Positions 1-11,148 of a stretch of DNA of 64,000 nucleotides are shown here, one piece after another. A program made the translations under genes and the position numbers. Within the stretch, counting starts at the first letter, position 1; the number at the start of each line of letters is the position of its first letter. This DNA is from Taudactylus pleione. Its lineage: Eukaryota; Chordata; Amphibia; Anura; Myobatrachidae. Location: assembly GCA_031769625.1 (NCBI GenBank), contig JAUIMM010000015.1:31321501-31385500 (forward strand), in the 5' to 3' direction. The notes under the pieces are model-generated. The model searched no databases. It saw only the letters and a list, made by a program, of their open reading frames with translations, and had not been told where the DNA came from.

Positions 1-275
1 CAGGTGCTGCCAACCGCGGTCCAGGACACGGTTGGTCAGTGTAGTGCGGACCGCACAGACTGCAGTCCACACTACACTAACAAACACAGCCGCCGGTTAG
101 TACACTCGTACTACCCGGCGGCTGTGTGTTTATTTTGGCAGCCAGCCAATGAGAGTCAGATAGACTCTCACTGACTGCTGCGCCCACTGCCGGAGCCACG
201 CTGGAGCTCACTCATGAGCTCCATCTTTCGGCTTCCGCAGTGGGTGATGGGAGAGACGTTATGACGTCTCTCCCA
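1..275. repeat. Run of consecutive short inverted repeats
   Basis: Five hairpin-forming palindromes follow one another. They are GTGTAGTGCGGAC paired with GTCCACACTACAC (38-83), ACACAGCCGCCGG paired with CCGGCGGCTGTGT (85-129), GAGAGTC paired with GACTCTC (about 150-170), CCCACTGCCGGAGCC paired with GGCTTCCGCAGTGGG and enclosing GGAGCTC/GAGCTCC (about 183-245), and GGGAGAGACGT paired with ACGTCTCTCCC (about 250-275). No open reading frame explains them. This is probably the end of a non-autonomous foldback transposon that continues to the left of the window. Family unknown. Confidence 0.5.
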
Positions 276-404
276 TAATGCACAGCGGGCCAGCCCAGGA
301 GGAAGGAGGAGGGGACTACGGCGGTGGACGCAGGAGCGGAAAACCAAGTAAGTGTTTGTTTATTGGTTTTTTTATACGTGTTTGTCTTTGTCTGACCGTG
401 CTGG

Positions 405-1745
405 GAGGGGGGCTACTACTGGGGGCACTATATAAGGGGCACTACTGGGGGCACTGCATCGGGGGGACCACTATTGGGGGCACTGCATAGGGGAGGACTA
501 CTATTGGGAGCACTATATAAGGGGCATTACTGGGGGCTTTGCATAGGGGGGACAACTACTGGGGGCATTATATAAGGGGCACTGCATGGGGGGGACCACT
601 ACTGGGGGCACTATATAAGGGGCACTACTGGGGGCACTGCATAGGGGGGCTACTACTGGGGGCACTGCATAGGAGGGGACTACTACTGGGGGCACGGCAT
701 AGGTGGCACTGCATAGCGGGTAACACTTCTCCCCCAGCACTGCATAGGGGGGACTACTACTGGGGCACTGTATAAGGGGCACTGCATTGGGGGGACCACT
801 ACTGGGGGCACTGTATAAGGGGCACTACTGGGAGCCCTGTATAAGGGCAACCACTACTGGGGGCACTGTATACGGGGGAATACTGGGAGCAATTCATAGT
901 GCGGACCACCAGGGCCGTAGGGAGGGTTGTGCGGCCGGTGCCTCCGCACAGGGCGGAATCCTCCAGGGTCACTGGCCACACACACCCCCTCCACCCCCTG
1001 GAGGGAAAGGTAAGCATTCAGGGAGAGGAGGGGGCGGGGGGAGCGAGATGTGCGGCAGTGCTGCACAGGGCGCACTGCCATCCAGATACAGCACTGCGGA
1101 CCACTACTGGGGGCACTGTATAAGGGGCACTGCATAGGGGGGACCAGTACTGGGGGCACTGTATAAGGGGCACTACTGGTAGCACTGCATAGGGTCTACC
1201 ACTACTGGGGGCACTGAATAGGGGGGACTACTACTGGGGCACTGTATAAGGGGCATTGCATAGGGGGGACCACTACTGGGGGCACTGTATAAGTGGCACT
1301 ACTGGGGGCACTGCATAAAGGTGCTTTACTGGGGCACTATATAAGGGGCACTACTGTGGGCACTGCATAGGGAGGACTACTACTGGGGGCACTACATAGG
1401 GGACACTGCATAGGGGGGACCACTACTGGGGGGGACTACTAATGGGGCACTGTATAAGGGGCACTGCATTGGGGGGACCACTACTGGGGGCACTGTATAA
1501 GGGGCACCACTGAGAGCCCTGTATAAGGATGACCACTACTGGAGGCACTGCATAAGGGGCACTGTAAAAGGGTGCATTACTGGGGGCATTGTATAAGGGT
1601 ACACTACTGGGGGCACTGTATAGGAGCACTACTACAGGGGGCACTGCATAAGAGGCACTGCTACTGGGGACATTGCATAAGGGGCACTATTACAGTGGTC
1701 ATTGCAAAAGGGGCACTACTACTTGGGGCATTAAGGTGCATATGG
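405..1745 (+). repeat. GC-rich minisatellite, units built on GGGGGCACT..ATAAGGGGCACTACT
   Basis: The stretch is a degenerate tandem array of roughly 25-30-bp modules combining ACTACTGGGGGCACT, GTATAAGGGGCACT and GCATAGGGGGGACC. A non-repetitive interlude of about 190 bp sits near 905-1090. Reading frames over it are composition artefacts. The same module (GGCATAATGTGTAAGGGGCACTACTG type) recurs at 37.15-37.25, 39.7-40.1 and, in reverse orientation, 61.2-62.2 kb, so it is the internal array of a dispersed repeat family. Confidence 0.8.
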
Positions 1746-2119
1746 AATGGAAAGGAATGTTCCCAGAGTGACAAGAAATAGTGATGTGTCATGATGCCAT
1801 GCCCCCATTTTCCAGTGGCCATGCCCCTTGTGACATGTGGCCACACCCACTTTTTCGGCACCTACTTGTGTGGTAGGCTCAGTTTTTTTACTTGCCCTGG
1901 GCTCCAAATACCCTTGTTACTCCACTGTGCCCTATACTTCTTGGTAAAGGAGATTAACGGACATGTTTTAGACTGCTGTCACAATGGAAAGGTTTCATTG
2001 CCCATTGTGGTTGTTCCACCATGTTTAACAGAACTCTTTATGACAAATACCCTCAAATTACGGACTCATTATCTCCATAATATCCTCAGTAACTAATATG
2101 CATAATATCCTCCATAGCT
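1746..2119. other. No recognisable feature
   Basis: This is ordinary mixed-composition sequence between the minisatellite and the next MITE. I see no gene, repeat terminus or RNA motif. The open frame at 1791-2096 has no recognisable motif. Confidence 0.4.
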
Positions 2120-2120
2120 A

Positions 2121-2519
2121 ATGCTGGGCATACACTGCCAGATAAAATGTCTGTCAGACCGACAGACATTTTATATGGCCGGCTGCCAGCTGCAGATGTC
2201 CGCGTCATACACTGTGAGAGAAATATCACAGTGTATAGCCCGACATCCGCGCTCCGCCCCCGGGAGAGGAGACATTTCCCTGTTCCTTCCGTAGGAAGGA
2301 ACACAGGAAATGTCTGTCTGTCGGCTGCGCTCGGCATACACTGCCCAATGCGGCCGACAGTTACCGGGTAAATATCGCATCGGACGGGCATGCTGGACAA
2401 TCCAGCATGCCCGACCGAGCAATATTTAACCCTCGGTCGCCCCCCTCGCTACAATTATCGCGGCGATCCGCCGATATCGGGCGGATCGTCCCGATAATTG
2501 CAGCGTGTATGGCCAGCAT
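2121..2519. mobile_element. Foldback MITE with ATGCTGG(G/C)CATACAC ends
   Basis: The left end ATGCTGGGCATACACTGC is complementary to the right end, whose reverse complement reads ATGCTGGCCATACACGCTGC. Internal palindromes include AAATGTCTGTC/GACAGACATTT, a CACTGTGA/TCACAGTG hairpin, and a GGCGATCCGCC/GGCGGATCG pair near the right end. It is about 400 bp with no coding capacity. The target duplication is not clear by eye, so the superfamily is open. Confidence 0.7.
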
Positions 2520-2774
2520 AAGGCGTTTACCTCCAGGATTCCCTAGCTGTTATTAATGTGTTTAGACAATGCATTCCATTATTGTAACATTTTGCAGCTC
2601 GTAAGAAATCCAAGCAAGATAATAAAGATTGCCAAACACTGTGCAAATTGAATTGTCAGCAGCTACCTTGGAACAACTTCTATTGTTTAGACTGTTCTAA
2701 GGGCACCCCTCTTCCATTGCCCACTAAATACATATTGAAAGAGGGGTCCATCTCTCCAATAGTACAGGGACTTG

Positions 2775-3634
2775 GGCCCTCATTCAGAGGTACTCGCAAG
2801 AAGCGAGCGCTCGTTATGAATGAGGGCGGCCGCTTGTATTTTTAAGTGCGGCCCCCTGGTCGCTAGCTAAGCTGCGGGGTACCACCCACAGCTTTAGCGA
2901 CAGACCAGGTTGATGGTTGCGACGGTCAAGACCATCGCGACCATCGGGGCTTGCGACAAGACCCTAAGGTTGGGTCTCGGCAACCGCAAGCCCCAGGGAG
3001 CTTCCTGCATTGAATGAGCAGGAAGCTCCCCACTGACATCACTGCTGATGTCAGTGCGGCCGCCAGGGCCAGATTAATAATGGGGCGGATGGAGCTACAG
3101 CTCCAGGCCTCCACATAAAAATAGGCCCATCAACATGATAGCATGATTACCAGCTGCCTAACTGGCCATACATTTTAAGTATTTAAATGGTTTTTCTAGT
3201 TCCCCCCCCCTTTCCCCCAAAAAAGTTAGGGAAACATTGGGTTTATAGTTTAGGGGGTGTATAAACCAGGGTGACTCTGACTACACTCACACAGCACCTA
3301 TCACAGCACCTATCATGGCTTTTCCCCTTCTCAGTATAGGCCCTTGAACATTTTCAGGTCCAGGCCCATGTGGGTCTGAATCCGGCCCTTGCGGCCGCCC
3401 TGAAAACGGCAGGCGTTCCTTAAGGAACGCCTCCGTTTGTGAAACCACCCCCCCGCCACGCCTACAAAACGGGCCGAGCTGTCGATCAACATCAACAGCC
3501 GGCCGTTTTGTAGTGAGAAATGCTCTTGCTCCGGGGCTTGCACACGCGCAGTGTGGCCGCTGCACGTGCACAGGGCCTAAACTTCGATCCGGTTGCGAAC
3601 GCTCAGCGCTTGCGACCGGGTCTGAATGAGGTCC
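2775..3634 (+). mobile_element. GGGCCTGATTCAG-family MITE (PIF/Harbinger-like), interrupted by an hAT
   Basis: The ends are GGCCCTCATTCAGA and, in reverse complement, GGACCTCATTCAGA. They are flanked by a TTG duplication (2772-2774, 3635-3637). The interior carries the family blocks: the GACATCACT/TGATGTCAGTG palindrome, a GACCATCGCGACCATC palindrome and a CGCTCAGCGCTTGCGA right end. An unrelated hAT interrupts it at 3064-3390. The assignment to PIF/Harbinger rests on 3-bp duplications seen across the copies, TTA in the best case, and is tentative. Confidence 0.7.
3064..3390. mobile_element. hAT non-autonomous element nested in a MITE
   Basis: A perfect 8-bp duplication GCGGCCGC (3056-3063 and 3391-3398) flanks termini CAGGGCCAGATT and, in reverse complement, AAGGGCCGGATTC. 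An 8-bp duplication with a CAGGGCCGGATT-type end is diagnostic of hAT elements. The 327-bp interior has no coding capacity. Confidence 0.9.
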
Positions 3635-3639
3635 TTGGT

Positions 3640-4929
3640 GTGTTCGTGGGGAGCCATCTTAGACTATGGGTGCCCATTGACAGGTTAACCATATATGTTT
3701 TTTTTATTTTCATTAAATCAGGTTTATTTTTATTCATTTTCTGGATGAAAGAAAACTGACATACAGCAAACAAAACAATCCCAACTGTCCAAAAAAAGTA
3801 CAACAGCCTCCACTAAAATATGTTGCAGGTATAAAACATGAAATATTTGTCATTGTACTAGTTTAAAAATAGTATAAGGAACAAGCTAAACAACATATCA
3901 AAACATTGGCAAGGTCACAATTATTTAATAGTTGTAGGAGAGAACAGATAACCAGCATCTGAAGAGCTATCAGAATGAATGCATGCCACATAAGACACAA
4001 AATGAATACATAAAGTGTCGTCCCCCCACCCCACCCACATCACCATTTTTCCTGGCGGTGTTAAAGAGACACCATTGCCCCATCATCTATATCATGATTC
4101 AATTGCAAATGCATAGATAAATGGGGGTGATTCAATTGGGTGCGAGGTTTAGCGAGGTAAAAAACCTTGCACACAATTTTATATTCAATTAAAAGAAAGT
4201 GGTTGTGGGGTTTTCAGAGCTGAAAACCCTGAGCCGCATAAAAAAAATATATATACTCAACTGTATGGGGGTCTCAGTGGCCTCCCCTCCCTCTTGTCAC
4301 TGGAGAGGTTGCTGCTGGGAGGCTCCAGGGGCTGCTGGGAGATGCAAGGGCTGCTGGGAGATATAGTTCTCCCAGCACCGGCTACAGGGGGGAGTACACT
4401 GACACAGGACATTCACAACACAGACACTGAAGCACAGAAACTCACTCATACACATTTACAGACACATAGTCAACCTGCTGTAGAAGACCTGCTTCGGAAG
4501 GTGAGTAATTAAGGACTAATTAAGCTAATTGGAAACTTCCAATTGCTTAATTATTCCTCAGAAGGGGATTGGGTGGGGGGGGGGGGGGAATTGCAGCCGG
4601 GGTCCCAAAGCAAGTCCATTACAAAATTGATGTAAGCATGTTTTTATGAAAACATTGTCAAATTAGTTTTTTTTATGTATAATAAATATTTTTAAATATT
4701 GTCTAATGTTTAAATATTGTCTAATTTTTGGCCTTTGGCCCACTTCTTGGGTAAATTTTCTTCTGGTGTGAGGGTATACTTACAGATAACCCTAAGGAAC
4801 ACTATTACTGTTTCCATTGTCTGAGGACCAATTCCATGGACTAATTCCATTTCGGTAAATCATTCGAGGAACCTCTTGAAGAAGTACTGAGAGAATTTTT
4901 TCATCCATCACCTATAATTTTTTTTTAAA
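3640..4929. other. Unassigned sequence with simple repeats
   Basis: The stretch holds no recognisable gene. It contains a short duplicated TTTAAATATTGTCTAAT block at 4690-4730, a G-run near 4575-4590, and a foldback-like section from about 4125 to 4560 that starts with TGATTCAATTGGGTGCGAGG and may be another degenerate MITE. Small open frames here have no motifs. Confidence 0.35.
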
Positions 4930-5510
4930 TTTAGAGCAGTATGGTCAATATTTCGTGGTTTAAGAATGGTACCAAAACATCCTCCAAGAGCAACTTCTTT
5001 CAACCATCCAAGAACAGTTTGGTGACGAACAATGCCTTTTCCAGCATGATGGAGCACCTTGCCATAAGACAAAAGTGATAACTGAGTGGCTCAGGGAACA
5101 AATCATCAACATTTTGAATCCATGGCCAGGAAACTCCCCAGACCTTAATCCCATTGAGAACTTGAGGTGAATCCGCAAGAGGCGGGTGGACAAACAAAAA
5201 AAACACGAATTCTGACAAACTCCAAGCATTGATTAGGCAAGAATGGGCGGCCATCAGTAAGTATGTGGCCCAGAATTTGATTGACAGAATGCCAGGACGA
5301 ATTGCAGAGGTCTTGAAAAAGAAGGATCAACACTGCAAATATTGACTCTTTGCATAAATTTAATGTAATTGTCAATAAAAGCCTTTGACACGTGTGAAAT
5401 GCTTGTAATTTTACTTCAGTATACCATAGCAAGATCTGACAAAAAGGAAGCAGCAGACCTTGTGAAGACCAATATTTGTGTCATTCTCAAAACTTTTGGC
5501 CATGGCTGTA
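4930..5510 (+). mobile_element. Tc1-like transposon, 3' half
   Basis: The fragment comprises the 3' part of a Tc1 transposase (separate entry), a short 3' UTR and the right terminal inverted repeat. The last bases are TTTTGGCCATGGCTGTA (5494-5510), i.e. a Tc1-type end reading TA-CAGCCATGGCC on the other strand. The 5' half and left repeat are missing or too diverged to see. The terminal trinucleotide CAG/CTG next to TA matters for the excision-scar finding at 26.8-32.4 kb. Confidence 0.85.
4972..5344 (+). pseudogene. Tc1/mariner-superfamily transposase, C-terminal half, broken
   Basis: A Tc1 transposase catalyses cut-and-paste transposition in the nucleus through a DDE-type RNase H fold. The frame starting near 4972 shows the conserved FQHDGAPCHK block, which carries the second catalytic Asp, and then WPGNSPDLNPIENL, which precedes the third catalytic acidic residue. 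The copy is dead. A TGA falls directly after the IENL block where a Trp is usual in the family, another stop follows about 15 codons later, and the remaining C-terminus (RQEWAAISKYVAQNLIDRMP) continues in a different frame to a stop near 5344. The N-terminal DNA-binding domains and the first catalytic Asp are absent. Confidence 0.85.
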
Positions 5511-5540
5511 TTTGGGTCCTACTAAAATAGTATGGACTTG

Positions 5541-6130
5541 GGGCCTGATTCAGAGCCGCTCACTCGCGCTGTGCTTTCGCAAGTGGCCCGATGTTCTGCA
5601 TACGCGCATGCGCACGCTTCGTTCTGCGAGATGCGCGAACTACACACTGCGATCGCAACCCTCTCGCTCGCAAAGGCAGCCCAGGGTAATGAGTGACAAG
5701 AGAGGCCATTTGTGGGTGGTAACAGGGGCAGGACACTAATAACGGGGGTTGGAGATGCGAACGCAGGCGTGCCTGAGTGTTTCAAGGCCGTTTTAAAGGC
5801 ATGCATAATTAACAGGCAGCGTCATAGTACATGTCACTTGCCTTTTTTTTACACTGATTTCCTCGCAATGCTTGAGGTAGGGTAAAGCAACCGCAAGCAC
5901 TGCGTTAGCATCCGATGTACCAATGTTTTAATACACTTCCTGGAGATGACGTGCGCTGGTGGGCGGCTCTACCTGTGCGATTGGGCATATGCTCAAACAA
6001 AGTGGCCGCTTGCTAAGACTTGGTGGGCGTGCTTATGCCTTGGCGAGCATTTGCTCCCCGTGGCGTTACTTTGATATATTTGCATACGCATCCAGCGAGC
6101 GTGATAGTGAGCGGGTCTGAATCAGGCCCC
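5541..6130. mobile_element. GGGCCTGATTCAG-family MITE, long-arm variant
   Basis: The left end GGGGCCTGATTCAGAGCCGC and the right end, ending GTCTGAATCAGGCCCC, are complementary over more than 25 bp with a few mismatches. The interior is non-coding and only distantly related to the 2.8-kb copy, so this is a different subfamily. It lies about 30 bp downstream of the Tc1 end. Confidence 0.8.
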
Positions 6131-6189
6131 TGGTACAGATTATTTTTCCAAATAGTTCTCATACTTGTCTAAGCATTTGTTCCAATGAT

Positions 6190-6660
6190 ATACAAGGCAT
6201 CTATCCGGCATAGAAGAACTTAGTGTCAAGCACCTGAAGCCAGAACATGACGGCATGCTGAAATTCACCATCAGTTGCAAATCGCCTTCCACCAAGGTGC
6301 TTCTTCAATGATCTAAAGAGATGGAAATTACTCGGTGCCAGGTGAGAGCTGTAGGGAGTATGGTCCACTACCTCCCAATGGCAGCGCCATAACAACTCAA
6401 GCGTGCGGTTGACTGAGTATGGCCTGGCGTCTGTCGTGGACAAGCTTGGCCGACTGGATCGCTAATCATTTTGAATATCTGTCATGCCATTATCAAAGGC
6501 AGTGCACCAAACCTGTTTCCATGACATGACATTATCACTGTACGTCTTGACAAGTTGGCGATGATTTTCAGCTGCTGATGTTCCCTGTAGATGCAGAAAT
6601 CTGATCACAGTATGCACTTCAATGTTTGACCATGTTTCTGTCAGCCCCGCCATCTTATAA
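6190..6660 (-). pseudogene. Mariner transposase fragments
   Basis: Two minus-strand open pieces resemble mariner transposases. 6462-6653 encodes an N-terminal helix-turn-helix-like segment starting MAGLTETWSNIEV. 6201-6443 encodes a C-terminal segment with SSHLAPSNFHLFRSLKKHL, matching the region that precedes the last catalytic Asp in mariners, and ends FFYAG. The catalytic middle is largely deleted and the pieces are in different frames, so the gene is dead. A second copy of the N-terminal region lies at 36.64-36.88 kb. Confidence 0.75.
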
Positions 6661-7456
6661 CTACTGTTGGGACAGTATGACTAATATGAGGCACAGTCTA
6701 ATGGCCATGAGGGGAAGCTACCTGCTCTGGAAGAAAATTAGAATGAAATAGAGAACATTACACATGTGAAAGGTTTTGTAACCACACTTTTTGAACCACT
6801 GTTGTGTGTGTATATAAGGAAATCACCCCCTCCCCACTGATGCTTGATTCGCGAGAATTTGCCCACAAGGGCGTGGGGCCTAATAACATGGTGACCGTTG
6901 TAAAATAAATTGTCTGTCAGGGAGGGTTTTCTGGGTACTCAGACACCCCCACTGCGTGGGCCACTGGGGATAGTACTCAAGATATGCAAGGGGGATGGCG
7001 TTATAGAGAGACAGGGGATAGTGCTATAGAGACTTAGGAGGATGTTTAATTGGGGAAGTTCTTTAGGATGTTTAATTGAGGAAATTCACACTTTGCCGTG
7101 ACCCAAAACTTCTATATGTATTATCTGGTCTAACTGTTGTAAAATATGAAGATGACATATTATTCCAATGCAAACAGGTGGCTTGCAGACCACATGATCT
7201 CCCATATGCATGCTTAGTACATTTCTTCAGAAGTTCCCATTGCAGAGAAACCACCATAAAGGTAAGAAAAGACTCACAAAAAATGGGGCACCCAAGTGAC
7301 AAGAACATACAAAAAAACTCAGAGGGATGGCAGAAAAATAACTAAGAGTAACACTGATGGCCATCCCTCTCATTATTTTATTTATTATATTACCAATTTC
7401 TCCTAGAACACTGGTTGCTACACTGGTTGTTGAATGTATCTTAATGTTTTAACTAT
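6661..7456. other. Probable mariner 5' flank, then unassigned sequence
   Basis: The first about 60 bases after the mariner N-terminus (CAGTATGACTAATATGAGGC...) are shared with the 36.8-kb copy, so the element extends to at least 6715. The rest to 7456 shows no recognisable gene or repeat terminus. Confidence 0.4.
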
Positions 7457-7965
7457 GGGCCTGATTCCGATTTGTACACGAACCCGATGATTTACTTACA
7501 GATCCAATGTTTTGGGATCTGCACATGCGCTTGACATGGTTTGCGCTTGTGCAAAACACAAGAGGAGAAAAGAATGTGCTCTTCATTGGTGCACTGAGAA
7601 TAAGTATAAAATGTAACTTTTATTTAATAAACTTTAAAATATAAATAGACTCCTGACGTGAAATATAGAAAAAGGAGTATTCTATATCATATCAAGTATA
7701 ATAAAATTATTATTGCGCTTGTGCAGAATGGGTCCTGCGTGATTGCTCGCAGTCCCCCCTTAGCCGCAGCATAATAGACATGCTGCGGTGTTTGGGAGGC
7801 AGAGTAGGGTGGAGACCAGGACCGTTGTACAAAACGGGGGCATGTCACCCCCCTTTTGTAGGTGTGCTGAGTCCAGGGTCTACGTCATCTTTCATTTTAG
7901 TTTAACGGTATTGCACAGCCGCTTCCCTGTGGCTGTGCAATACCATCCACAGCAGATTCAGGCCC
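7457..7965. mobile_element. GGGCCTGATTC-type MITE, interrupted
   Basis: The ends GGGCCTGATTCCGA and, at the right, AGATTCAGGCCC match the high-copy family. The interior block GTGCAGAA.GGGTCCTGCGTGATTG recurs at 36.5 and 63.7 kb, defining a second subfamily. An AT-rich insert of about 130 bp lies near 7580-7715. Confidence 0.65.
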
Positions 7966-8062
7966 TGTATTGTTACTTGCATACATAGATATGCACTTGA
8001 CAATGGAACCTACTGAACATACTTTGGAGTTTTTTATTTGTATTATGAGCAACAGAGCTGCC

Positions 8063-8724
8063 CAGGGTTGGACTGGCCCACATGGGTACAGGGGAAACCC
8101 CCGGTGTGCCCCACTGCCTGGCCCCAGCCCCTTCTCTAGGAATCAAGTTTCAGACTGTGCACTTGAATTATATGGTATACATATGTTAAGGGGCCTATCC
8201 ATTACCCGACTTTGTGCACAAACCGACCAAAACCAGGAGGTTTTGGTCGCATTGTTTACAAAGTCGGGTAATGGATAGCTGGCAAGGACCAGCGATGCAC
8301 GTGCACGCTGTGTCCTTACCGACCCCGACTATCTACTGAACATGCCCGTCAACCTAATGACGCTCGTCAGGTTCGACATGTTCAGAGATAGGAGGGGCTC
8401 CTTCACTGAATGACGTTCAGTGAAGGCAGTTCAGTGCGGGCACCGCACCTCGGTGACCTGTAGGTATGAACGCTAGAAGTTCAGTCTTTCAGGTCGCCTA
8501 GTGGATAGGCCCCTTTAAACTATACTGCAAAGGACTATGGTGTATTTTCTATAATGCATTGCTGTTATTTATCTGGTACATTATCAATTTTAAAGGGGCC
8601 CGACCATGCACATGCTAATGGTTAGCCAAGTCTCTGTGGAGGCCTTCTCTGTGCTGGCAGGCCACACCCCTGGCCCTTATCACTGCATTTCCCGGTGGGC
8701 CCTTCATGCCCCAGTCCTACATTG
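8063..8724. mobile_element. hAT non-autonomous element hosting a TTAA element
   Basis: The perfect 8-bp duplication GAGCTGCC (8055-8062 and 8725-8732) flanks CAGGGTTGGACTGG and, in reverse complement, CAATGTAGGACTGG. It has no coding capacity. A second transposon sits inside at 8190-8514. Confidence 0.9.
8190..8514. mobile_element. TTAA-target MITE nested in the hAT
   Basis: GGGGCCTATCCATTA at the left and GTGGATAGGCCCCT at the right are inverted copies, with TTAA on both sides (8186-8189, 8515-8518). An inner hairpin TTTGT..ACCGACCAAAACC/GGTTTTGGTCGC..ACAAA lies near the left end. TTAA targets are typical of piggyBac and Kolobok elements; which one cannot be told from a non-coding copy. Confidence 0.85.
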
Positions 8725-8732
8725 GAGCTGCC

Positions 8733-9491
8733 TGAAGTTTATTTTTTTATTATTCTTGTAGAAGTTCCCGAACTGCTTTGTGAAATCTCTCACAGCTCTT
8801 GTGAAATAGGTTACAGAAATGTGAAAAGGCTGATGGAAGGTATTTTTTTTAAATAATTCAGTTCATGTATATTAAAACAGACTAATCCTTTTGCTATTTG
8901 TTCACAAAGTAAAGGATATATTGAGACTACTTTTATGCTTTTTATAAGCATGCATCTTAAACAGACTAAAGGGATATGGATTTCAAAATATGTGAAGTGT
9001 TCCAATAAGTCTTATTTTATTGTAATTTACAGTGCATGTTGTGACGCTGAACACTGTCTATAGATCATTCTAGCTTTAGAATAGTTCATAACAATGTAGC
9101 TTGAATCCTGATGAGCCTAAACCCCATGGAAATGATACATGTAGCATTTTTGTTATTTCATAAATTGCCTTTGTTTTACTAATCATCCTCTGTAACAGGA
9201 GTAGGAGAGCTTATAAACCAAGGTGCTAAACTATGTTTAATACAAGTACGCTAATTGACTAGGCATTTTCTTAGCACATAAATTAGCTGACAATGGCCCT
9301 ATTCATTTTTAATATGTGGCAGGATGCCAGATCACCAGGCTTCAGCTACTGAGACTGTGCCGCAGCTTGTGGAGCAGAACAGGGTCAGGTACAACTGGAG
9401 GAAACCATGTGTGTTTGGATGACATAAAATAGCATTGGCTACATAGACCTTTTTGTGAGAAATGCCGCAATGAGTATAACCAGATCGCTGA
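8733..9491. other. No recognisable feature
   Basis: AT-rich unique-looking sequence. The short open frames here show no domain motif or coding pattern that I recognise. Confidence 0.4.
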
Positions 9492-9594
9492 ACGTAAACT
9501 AGAGATGTGCGCCGACCCCCATGTTTTGGTTTTGGATCTGGACAACAGCCCGACAGCGCTGGAAATCCCGATCGTCAATAGTTAAGTACTTACT

Positions 9595-9870
9595 GACCTA
9601 ACCTAACCCCCTAACCCTAACCCTCCTTAGGGGTACCTAACCCTAACCTCCCCCCCAAGTGCCTAACCCTAATACCCCCTCTAAGTGCCTAACCCTAACC
9701 CCCCCTTCCCCATTGCCTAAACCTAAGTCCCCCGGGGGGGTGCCTACCCCTAAGTCCCCCCCGGGGGTGCCTAACCCTAACCCTCCCTCCCCCTAGCCTA
9801 ACTCTAACCCTCCCGGGAGGGTACATAACCCTAATTCCTCCCCTGGTGCCCTAAACCTAACCCCCCCCAT
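9595..9870 (+). repeat. Telomere-like CCTAACCCTAAC degenerate array
   Basis: There are roughly 15 clustered CCTAACCCTAA blocks, separated by variable C- or G-runs and the spacer AAGTGCC or GGGTGCC. This resembles the vertebrate telomere repeat on its C strand but is embedded in a transposon, so it is not a chromosome end. Confidence 0.8.
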
Positions 9871-10224
9871 GGCTCTCCGCTCACGGCGCCTGTCATCCCT
9901 TCGATCGGGATGCAGGGCGCCTGTCTCCCGGCGTCAGGAAAATGTCAGGCGTCTACATTTAGATGCCCGGCATTTCACCCTCGCTGGGATATGACAGTCG
10001 GGAAGCCAGCTGTCGGTATTAAGGCAGCCGGCTTCCCAATTGTTTACCGGGAAAGCACCCCTGAACGAGTCAGCAGCTCCTTGATAAATGAAACACAGGC
10101 AGCACACATGCGCACCTGTGTTGCTGATAATAATATGTGTGGCTAACGCACACACAGAAATAAAAAAATATATTTTTATTTTTTTCACACTGGGGGTGAA
10201 GAGCACCCCTGATGGACAGAGCAC

Positions 10225-10490
10225 CCCCTGGACAACACAACAGAGCAGCCAGCCCCTATGGACAGGACAACAGCCAGCCAGCCCCTATGGACAGGACAAC
10301 AGCCAGCCAGCCCCTATGGACAGGACAACAGCCAGCCATCCCCTACATGGACAACAGCCAGCCAGCCCCTATGGACTACAGCCAGCCCCTATATGGATTA
10401 TGCTATGGACAACAGCCAGCCAGCCCCTATGGACAGGACAACCTCACAACAGCCAGCCAGCCTCTATGGACACTACGCAGCCAGCCCCTG
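10225..10490 (+). repeat. 28-29-bp minisatellite (ACAACAGCCAGCCAGCCCCT)
   Basis: About eight imperfect copies of ACAACAGCCAGCCAGCCCCTATGGACAGG lie inside the 9.5-kb hAT. Several frames stay open across the array because the unit lacks stops; they are not genes. Confidence 0.85.
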
Positions 10491-11148
10491 AGTGACTGAC
10501 AATGACAAGTTCAACACAACTGTAACCAGCCCCTATGCACAGCACAACTCCCAGCTCCCTTCCTCTTCACTCTCCACAGCCAGAATGAAAAATGGCGGCG
10601 ATTGCGGGACCTTTTATACAATTCAAAACCCGCGACAATCTGACAGCGGGATGATGACGTTTTGCCTCGTTTTCAGATCCGAATCAGGCGGGAAAACCCG
10701 ATCTGACTCGGATCCCATAAGTTCAGGTGGGTTCGGATCTCTGAGATTCGAACCCGCTCATCTCTAATGTAAACAGCAAGATTTTACTCTCCATTCTGAT
10801 TCAGAGGTGGCTGCAGTGCTAATCCTCCACGTTGTGTAAAGAAAGCCTGATTCAGAGGTGGACCCAGTTGTCCATTGCTTTTTTGGGCTGCGCATGTGTC
10901 CGCGTTGCACTGCACATGCATCACGATGGTTACCACGATTGGGCGCACAACAAATTTTCATGCAGAGAGAAAATTTCAGTGAACGTGCCTGCGTGGTAAC
11001 GGGGGTGGGGAGGGAATACCTTCAACCATATTCTGACGGACATTTTGAGCAATGTCCGATGATGTGACCGATGTGCAACATTTTATGCACAGCAGCAGAT
11101 TAGCGATGCACATCGGATCTTGCGATTTTGGCTCGGGTGCCGATTTCA

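Larger units (their letters stand above)
9500..10766. mobile_element. hAT non-autonomous element with telomere-like and minisatellite cargo
   Basis: The ends TAGAGATGTGCG and CGCTCATCTCTA are inverted, and an 8-bp duplication ACGTAAAC/ATGTAAAC (9492-9499, 10767-10774) has one mismatch. Inside lie a CCCTAA-like array, a short poly-T stretch, a 28-29-bp minisatellite and a right end rich in GGTTCGGATC-type sequence. A relative of the internal array lies at 40.86-41.24 kb. Confidence 0.85.

Noticed and set aside
9595..9870. True telomere or chromosome end
   Set aside because: The repeats are degenerate, interrupted and enclosed by hAT termini with a target duplication.
10088..10499. Open frames rich in Q, P and S
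   Set aside because: Artefact of the 28-29-bp minisatellite inside an hAT element.
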